Positions 60,268-64,000 of a DNA stretch of 64,000 bases are shown here, piece after piece. The position numbers and the translations under genes are program-made. Position 1 is the first letter of the stretch, and every line of letters starts with the position of its first letter. Source of the stretch: CAVYXF01 sp963772335 (GTDB lineage Bacteria > Pseudomonadota > Alphaproteobacteria > Rhizobiales > Rhodomicrobiaceae); the NCBI GenBank assembly GCA_963772335.1, contig CAVYXF010000001.1:1240001-1304000 (forward strand). Reading direction: 5' to 3'. Under the pieces are notes generated by a model. That model saw only the letters and a program-made list of their open reading frames with translations, did no database searches and was not told the DNA's origin.

Positions 60268-61373
60268 GCCCCGTTCCCCAAATCCGCGCGGCCTTCCGGG
60301 GCACGCTCGGGCGGTTCAATCTCGATGCCGCCTTCGATGTGCCCGCGACCGGCGTCACCGGCCTGTTCGGGCCATCCGGTTGCGGCAAGACCACGGTTTT
60401 GCGCTGCATCGCCGGCCTGCAACGGCTGGGCAAAGGCCATTGCGCCATCGATGGCGATGTCTGGCAGGATGGGCCGCTGTTCCGGCCAGCGCATCGGCGG
60501 CCGGTCGGCTATGTGTTTCAGGAGGCGAGCCTCTTCCCGCATCTCTCCGTCGAACGCAATCTGCTCTATGGCGCACCGGATGGCCGCCCGCCCGAAGGCG
60601 GCAACGGAGCGATCGGTTTCGGCGAGGTGGTTGAGCTGCTCGGCCTTGCCGGTTTGTTGACGCGGGCGCCGCAGAACCTCTCCGGCGGCGAGCGTCAGCG
60701 GGTGGCCGTGGGCAGGGCACTGCTGTCGCAGCCGAAGCTCCTGCTTATGGATGAGCCGCTGTCTGCGCTGGACAGGCAGACCAAGGACGAGATCCTGCCC
60801 TTCCTCGAGCGCCTGCATGCCGGCCTGTCGCTGCCGATCCTCTATGTCAGCCACGACATGGCGGAGGTGGAGCGCCTCGCCGACCATCTCGTGCTGATGG
60901 AGGCAGGGCGCGTGCGCGCGAGCGGTCCGCTGAACGTGCTGCAGAGCGATGTCTCGCTGCCGCTCGCGACCGCAAGAGACGCGGCCGTCAGCCTCGACGC
61001 CACGATCGTTGCCTGCGATGCCGCCTACGGCCTAGTTACCTTCTCGGTCGAGGACGCGCCTTTCATCGTTCCGACGGCGCCGGGGGAGATCGGCGAGCGC
61101 CGGCGGCTGAGAATCGTGGCCGGCGATGTCAGCCTTGCGCTCAAGCGCCCGGAAGCGACCACGGTGATGAACATCCTCCCCGTGCGCATCCTGACCGCAG
61201 CCCGCCTCGGCGAGAACGAGATCCTCGCGGTGCTGAGCCTTGCCCCTGGCGGTGAGGGGCCGCGGCTGCTGGCGCGCGTGACCCGGAGGTCCTGGGAGCG
61301 GCTCGGCCTCGCCGATGACATGAAGGTCTTCGCACAGATCAAGAGCGTGGCGCTCGCGCCGTCCTCGCGCTGA
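60264..61373 (+). CDS. modC: Molybdate ABC transporter ATPase
   Basis: A 369-residue ATPase. Walker A GPSGCGKTTVLRC, signature LSGGERQRVAVGRAL, Walker B LLLMDEPLSALD, switch His YVSHDMAEV. The C-terminal TOBE domain (about 300-365, MNILPVRILTAARLGENE) may bind molybdate for feedback. It ends 6 bases before the convergent serine hydrolase gene. Confidence 0.96.
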   Translation: MSPVPQIRAAFRGTLGRFNLDAAFDVPATGVTGLFGPSGCGKTTVLRCIAGLQRLGKGHCAIDGDVWQDGPLFRPAHRRPVGYVFQEASLFPHLSVERNLLYGAPDGRPPEGGNGAIGFGEVVELLGLAGLLTRAPQNLSGGERQRVAVGRALLSQPKLLLMDEPLSALDRQTKDEILPFLERLHAGLSLPILYVSHDMAEVERLADHLVLMEAGRVRASGPLNVLQSDVSLPLATARDAAVSLDATIVACDAAYGLVTFSVEDAPFIVPTAPGEIGERRRLRIVAGDVSLALKRPEATTVMNILPVRILTAARLGENEILAVLSLAPGGEGPRLLARVTRRSWERLGLADDMKVFAQIKSVALAPSSR

Positions 61374-61379
61374 ATAGAA

Positions 61380-63002
61380 TCACCGATCTGGCTTGAAGGC
61401 GAATTTCTGTTCGGGCCCGGTAACACTCGCAGGAACCGTAATGGTCATTCGGGGCTCATCGGCACCGCCGGTGAACGTTACCGTCGCGCCATATGTCTCC
61501 GAAAACAGCGATAGCGGCGGATCGTACAGCAGATAGGTGTTCTGCGCATTGCCGCCCGCGGGCGGTCGCAGCTCCGAGTTGATTTCGCCTGTATCCAGAA
61601 CGAGGCGGTCACCCCGCAACGACAGCGACACCTCCCCCAGCTCGGCATTGTCATAGCGGCCCAGATAGGGCGCGACTGCGGCAGGTTCGACCTTGCCCAG
61701 CGTTCGGGGTGAACGGGCGGCCGCCAAGGCTTTGGCCTGCGTCATCATCTGCGCGTCGATCTCGGCAGGTTGGTCGAAGAGGAGCTCGAACAGCCGTAGC
61801 TCCACGGCGAATTGAAAGCCGAGCGGAATTGGAGAGAGCGAGATCGCGTTGATGAGGATGACGATCCCCAACCGGGCGTCTGGCAGGAAGGCGATCTCGG
61901 AGGCATATCCCCCCGTCCCTCCGGCATGGCTGACGATGCGCAGGCCGCGATACGCGCCATTCGACCAGCCGAGGCCGTAGCGCGTCATGGTCGCCGCCAT
62001 CTCCGGCGGGCCACCGTAGAAGTTGGGCACCGACACTCCCGGCGCCCAGGTCGCCTTCAGGTTTTCGGCCGACACAACCCGTGTGCCTCCGGGTGCAATG
62101 CCGCGAGCCAACTCGGTCTGCAGGTAACGCGCCATTTCCCGCGCGCTCGACCAGAGCGCGCCCGCGGGTCGATAGGGCAGCAGGACGTGCTCGGCTGCCA
62201 GCGGCAGCGGTCGCAACGCTCCGGAGAGGTCGGCGGCGTGCGGCAGGGCATAGTCGCCGTCCGCCAGTACGGTCTCCGGACCGAAGGTGGAGCGCTCCAT
62301 CCCAATCGGACCGAGGACACGCTCGCGCAGCGCCAGGTCATAGCCGAGGCCAAGGTCGCCCCCGCCACCGCCGTTCGTCACGCCGAGCGCATAGCCGCCA
62401 CTGCTGATGAGCAGGTTGTTATAGATGAACTGTTCGCCATAGCCGGCGGTGGGCTTCACGTGGGCCAGTGCTGTCACTACGCTTTCGGGCGTCAGGCTTT
62501 TGAAATAGCTATTGAGATTCAAGCTGGGGATCCCCGAGCAGTTGCAGAACGCATCGCGGATCGTCAGCCGCTTGGTGAGCGCCGGATCGCCGACGGCGAA
62601 GTCGGGGAGCAGGTCGACGAGGCGGGTCTCCCAAGCGAGGCGGCCGTCATCGACAAGCGTGCCAGCCAGCATGGTGGTCATCGACTTGGTGATGGAGCCG
62701 ATCATCATCAGCGTATCGGGCGTGACCGGCCGTGTGCCGCCGAGCTTTTTCACGCCAAAGCCGTTGAGGTAAACAAGATCCCCGTTCTGCACCACCGCGA
62801 CCGCCGCGCCGGGCACGTCAAACCGATAGAGCGCATCAGCAACATAGGCCTGGAATGCGGCTCGGCGCTTTCCGGTGAGCGGCAGTGGCGTGGCGCCGGT
62901 CAGATCGGGGCGCGAAGCCGGCTGCGCCACTGGCTGAGCGCCGTGGGCCGGTGCTCCAGTCGTGAGCGAAAACAGAACGGCGATGATGACAAGGATCGGC
63001 AA
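61380..63002 (-). CDS. Secreted serine beta-lactamase-family hydrolase
   Basis: A 540-residue class C beta-lactamase/penicillin-binding-protein-like hydrolase with a signal peptide (about 1-20). The catalytic Ser103-x-x-Lys106 is SITK, Tyr194-x-Asn196 is YNN, and the third motif is SHAGGTGGYASE. A C-terminal lipocalin-like extension of about 120 residues (from YLGRYDNAELGEVSLSL) follows. This layout is usual for esterase/D-aminopeptidase-type members; resistance to beta-lactams cannot be inferred. Confidence 0.88.
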   Translation of the reverse strand: MPILVIIAVLFSLTTGAPAHGAQPVAQPASRPDLTGATPLPLTGKRRAAFQAYVADALYRFDVPGAAVAVVQNGDLVYLNGFGVKKLGGTRPVTPDTLMMIGSITKSMTTMLAGTLVDDGRLAWETRLVDLLPDFAVGDPALTKRLTIRDAFCNCSGIPSLNLNSYFKSLTPESVVTALAHVKPTAGYGEQFIYNNLLISSGGYALGVTNGGGGGDLGLGYDLALRERVLGPIGMERSTFGPETVLADGDYALPHAADLSGALRPLPLAAEHVLLPYRPAGALWSSAREMARYLQTELARGIAPGGTRVVSAENLKATWAPGVSVPNFYGGPPEMAATMTRYGLGWSNGAYRGLRIVSHAGGTGGYASEIAFLPDARLGIVILINAISLSPIPLGFQFAVELRLFELLFDQPAEIDAQMMTQAKALAAARSPRTLGKVEPAAVAPYLGRYDNAELGEVSLSLRGDRLVLDTGEINSELRPPAGGNAQNTYLLYDPPLSLFSETYGATVTFTGGADEPRMTITVPASVTGPEQKFAFKPDR

Positions 63003-63051
63003 GTGCAGGGCGCTCCTCTTGACGTGGGTAGGCGTGCACTCTCACCAGCGG

Positions 63052-63153
63052 TCAGATAACGTCATCGATGGGGCAAAGGTGCCATCTCCGCGCGAATTCC
63101 AGATCCTCGTCGGTCCAGAATAGGTCCGGTTCGAAGCGTGGAAACTTGCGCAA
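63052..63153 (-). other. Possible very small protein or gene remnant
   Basis: A 33-codon frame from TTG 63153 reads RKFPRFEPDLFWTDEDLEFA then RRWHLCPIDDVI. It looks protein-like but is short, has GGAGG too far upstream (16 bases) and no family I recognise. It could be the end of a decayed gene. Confidence 0.25.
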
Positions 63154-63257
63154 TGCGCTGGCCGGCGGACCTCCGGCTCTCCTCGGCTCGGACCATCATC
63201 GCATTGCTATGCCGGACTCCAAACAACACAGCATCTCTTGGCGAAGGGCGTGCAAAC

Positions 63258-64000
63258 CTACTTAGGCGAAGCCTCTAGCCCCCGTCCGTCAGTACGGGTA
63301 CCGGGCTCCTCGGTGCTAAGGCTATAGAGCTTGTTCAAGAGCACGTCGAAACCGCCGGCGCCGCCGGCATGCAGATCGATGCGGCCGACCTTCTCCACCA
63401 GCTTCTCCAGCGCCTCCAGCTCCTTGAGCCGCAGCAGGAGGGGATTGTTCTCCATCAGCTTGGCGGTGTTGAGCAGCGAGCGTGTCGCAGCGGTCTCCTC
63501 CTGGCGGCGGATCAGATTGGCCTTGGCGACGCGCTCGGCCTCGACCACCTTGTTGAGGAGGTCGCGCACATCGCCGGGGAGGATCACGTCCTTCACCCCG
63601 ATCTCGCCGACCTCGGCGCCGAGCGCCTTCGCGCGGTCCTCGACAAAGGCGCGCACCTCCTGGTCGATGGTGTCGCGCGCGGCGAGGATGTCGTCGAGGG
63701 TGCGCGTTGCCACCGCCTCGCGGATGGCGAACTGCACCAGCCGGTAGAGCGTGTTCGCAAGATCGGCGGTGCTGGTCGCCGCGCGCACGGCATCGGTCAC
63801 CCGGTAGAAGGCGGTGAGCGTGACGCGGATCGACACCCGATCCTTGGTCAGGATCTCCTGCGCCGTCACCTCCAGAGGCTGAGGCCGCAGATCGATCTTC
63901 TGCAAGCGCACCACGCGGCCGACCTGCCAGAAGCCGTAGCGCCCTGGGCCGAGCTGTTCCTTCAGCGCACCGTCGACGATGAGGAGCGCGGCCTCATGCG
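63258..64000 (-). CDS. SPFH/slipin-family protein, 5' part beyond the window
   Basis: The last 247 residues of a stomatin/prohibitin (band 7) protein. The frame is open through the right edge (GRYGFWQVGRVVRLQKIDLR before the first internal Met). Family features are VTAQEILTKDRVSIRVTLTA, the coiled-coil-forming LDDILAARDTIDQEVRAFVE and VVEAERVAKANLIRRQEETA. The N-terminal membrane hairpin must lie beyond 64000. Such proteins scaffold membrane microdomains, often with a NfeD-type partner, not visible here. Confidence 0.88.
   Translation of the reverse strand, partial: HEAALLIVDGALKEQLGPGRYGFWQVGRVVRLQKIDLRPQPLEVTAQEILTKDRVSIRVTLTAFYRVTDAVRAATSTADLANTLYRLVQFAIREAVATRTLDDILAARDTIDQEVRAFVEDRAKALGAEVGEIGVKDVILPGDVRDLLNKVVEAERVAKANLIRRQEETAATRSLLNTAKLMENNPLLLRLKELEALEKLVEKVGRIDLHAGGAGGFDVLLNKLYSLSTEEPGTRTDGRGLEASPK

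Noticed and set aside
61812..63059. Plus-strand frame (415 codons) opposite the serine hydrolase
   Set aside because: Antisense shadow; the minus-strand protein has a signal peptide and all three catalytic motifs.

Overview
The window is a densely packed, high-GC alphaproteobacterial chromosome segment, most like the order Hyphomicrobiales (Rhizobiales). The main clue is a complete glycerol locus in the gene order known from Rhizobium (glpR-glpD-glpS-glpT-glpP-glpQ-glpU-glpV, with glpK nearby). Supporting clues are the neighbourhood of CoA pyrophosphatase, DUF6111, CCA nucleotidyltransferase, MoxR, DUF58 and DUF4159 genes, and a ModE-type molybdate cluster. I see no rRNA, tRNA, CRISPR array or prophage. 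One dead insertion sequence is present.

Layout. 1-3563: a TRAP transporter (large permease cut by the left edge, small permease, binding protein) with a MarR regulator, minus strand. 3664-4800: an IS630-family element flanked by TA whose transposase carries four frameshifts. 4846-6341: a dihydrofolate-reductase-like gene overlapping a tartrate/malate-type dehydrogenase gene. 6818-8686: a pentapeptide-repeat/J-domain membrane protein. 8758-10152: an outer-membrane beta-barrel protein. 10513-21148: glycerol uptake and catabolism, with a cytochrome c peroxidase remnant between glpV and glpK and repeated operator-like motifs before glpD and glpR. 21467-25593: a fumarylacetoacetase-family enzyme, a Cys-rich secreted protein, a secreted beta-propeller and an ArsR regulator. 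25824-28016: CCA transferase, DUF6111 and CoA pyrophosphatase. 28422-35388: a MoxR/DUF58/DUF4159 operon. 35421-43298: a GGDEF-EAL protein, an acetyltransferase, a glutathionyl-hydroquinone reductase, a Nudix protein and a MarR-EmrA-EmrB efflux operon. 43661-46078: a fusion of a trypsin-like protease to an S1/P1-phospholipase C-type zinc domain. 46083-51131: a small unknown protein, a haloalkanoate-dehalogenase-like hydrolase, a Cys phosphatase, acetyl-CoA synthetase and a small secreted repeat protein. 51788-54109: B12-dependent ribonucleotide reductase. 54160-61373: a molybdenum locus of two divergent operons sharing a ModE-box region. 61380-64000: a serine beta-lactamase-family hydrolase and a partial SPFH/slipin gene.

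How genes work together. GlpSTPQUV should import glycerol; GlpK phosphorylates it, GlpD oxidises glycerol-3-phosphate, and GlpR (DeoR family) probably represses. At the right end ModE, three TATATA blocks, ModABC, a molbindin, a TsaA-domain protein and a FecBCD-type transporter form what looks like a two-transporter molybdate/tungstate system.

The most unusual object is the 805-residue protease-zinc enzyme fusion. In S1/P1 nucleases and zinc phospholipases C the N-terminal amino group of a Trp is a zinc ligand. Here that Trp lies inside the chain, directly after a protease domain with an intact-looking His-Asp-Ser triad, which suggests a self-activating zymogen. Also unusual are a secreted protein of three CIRAPC and seven VRDHR repeats behind a perfect CRP-type palindrome, and the pentapeptide/J-domain fusion.
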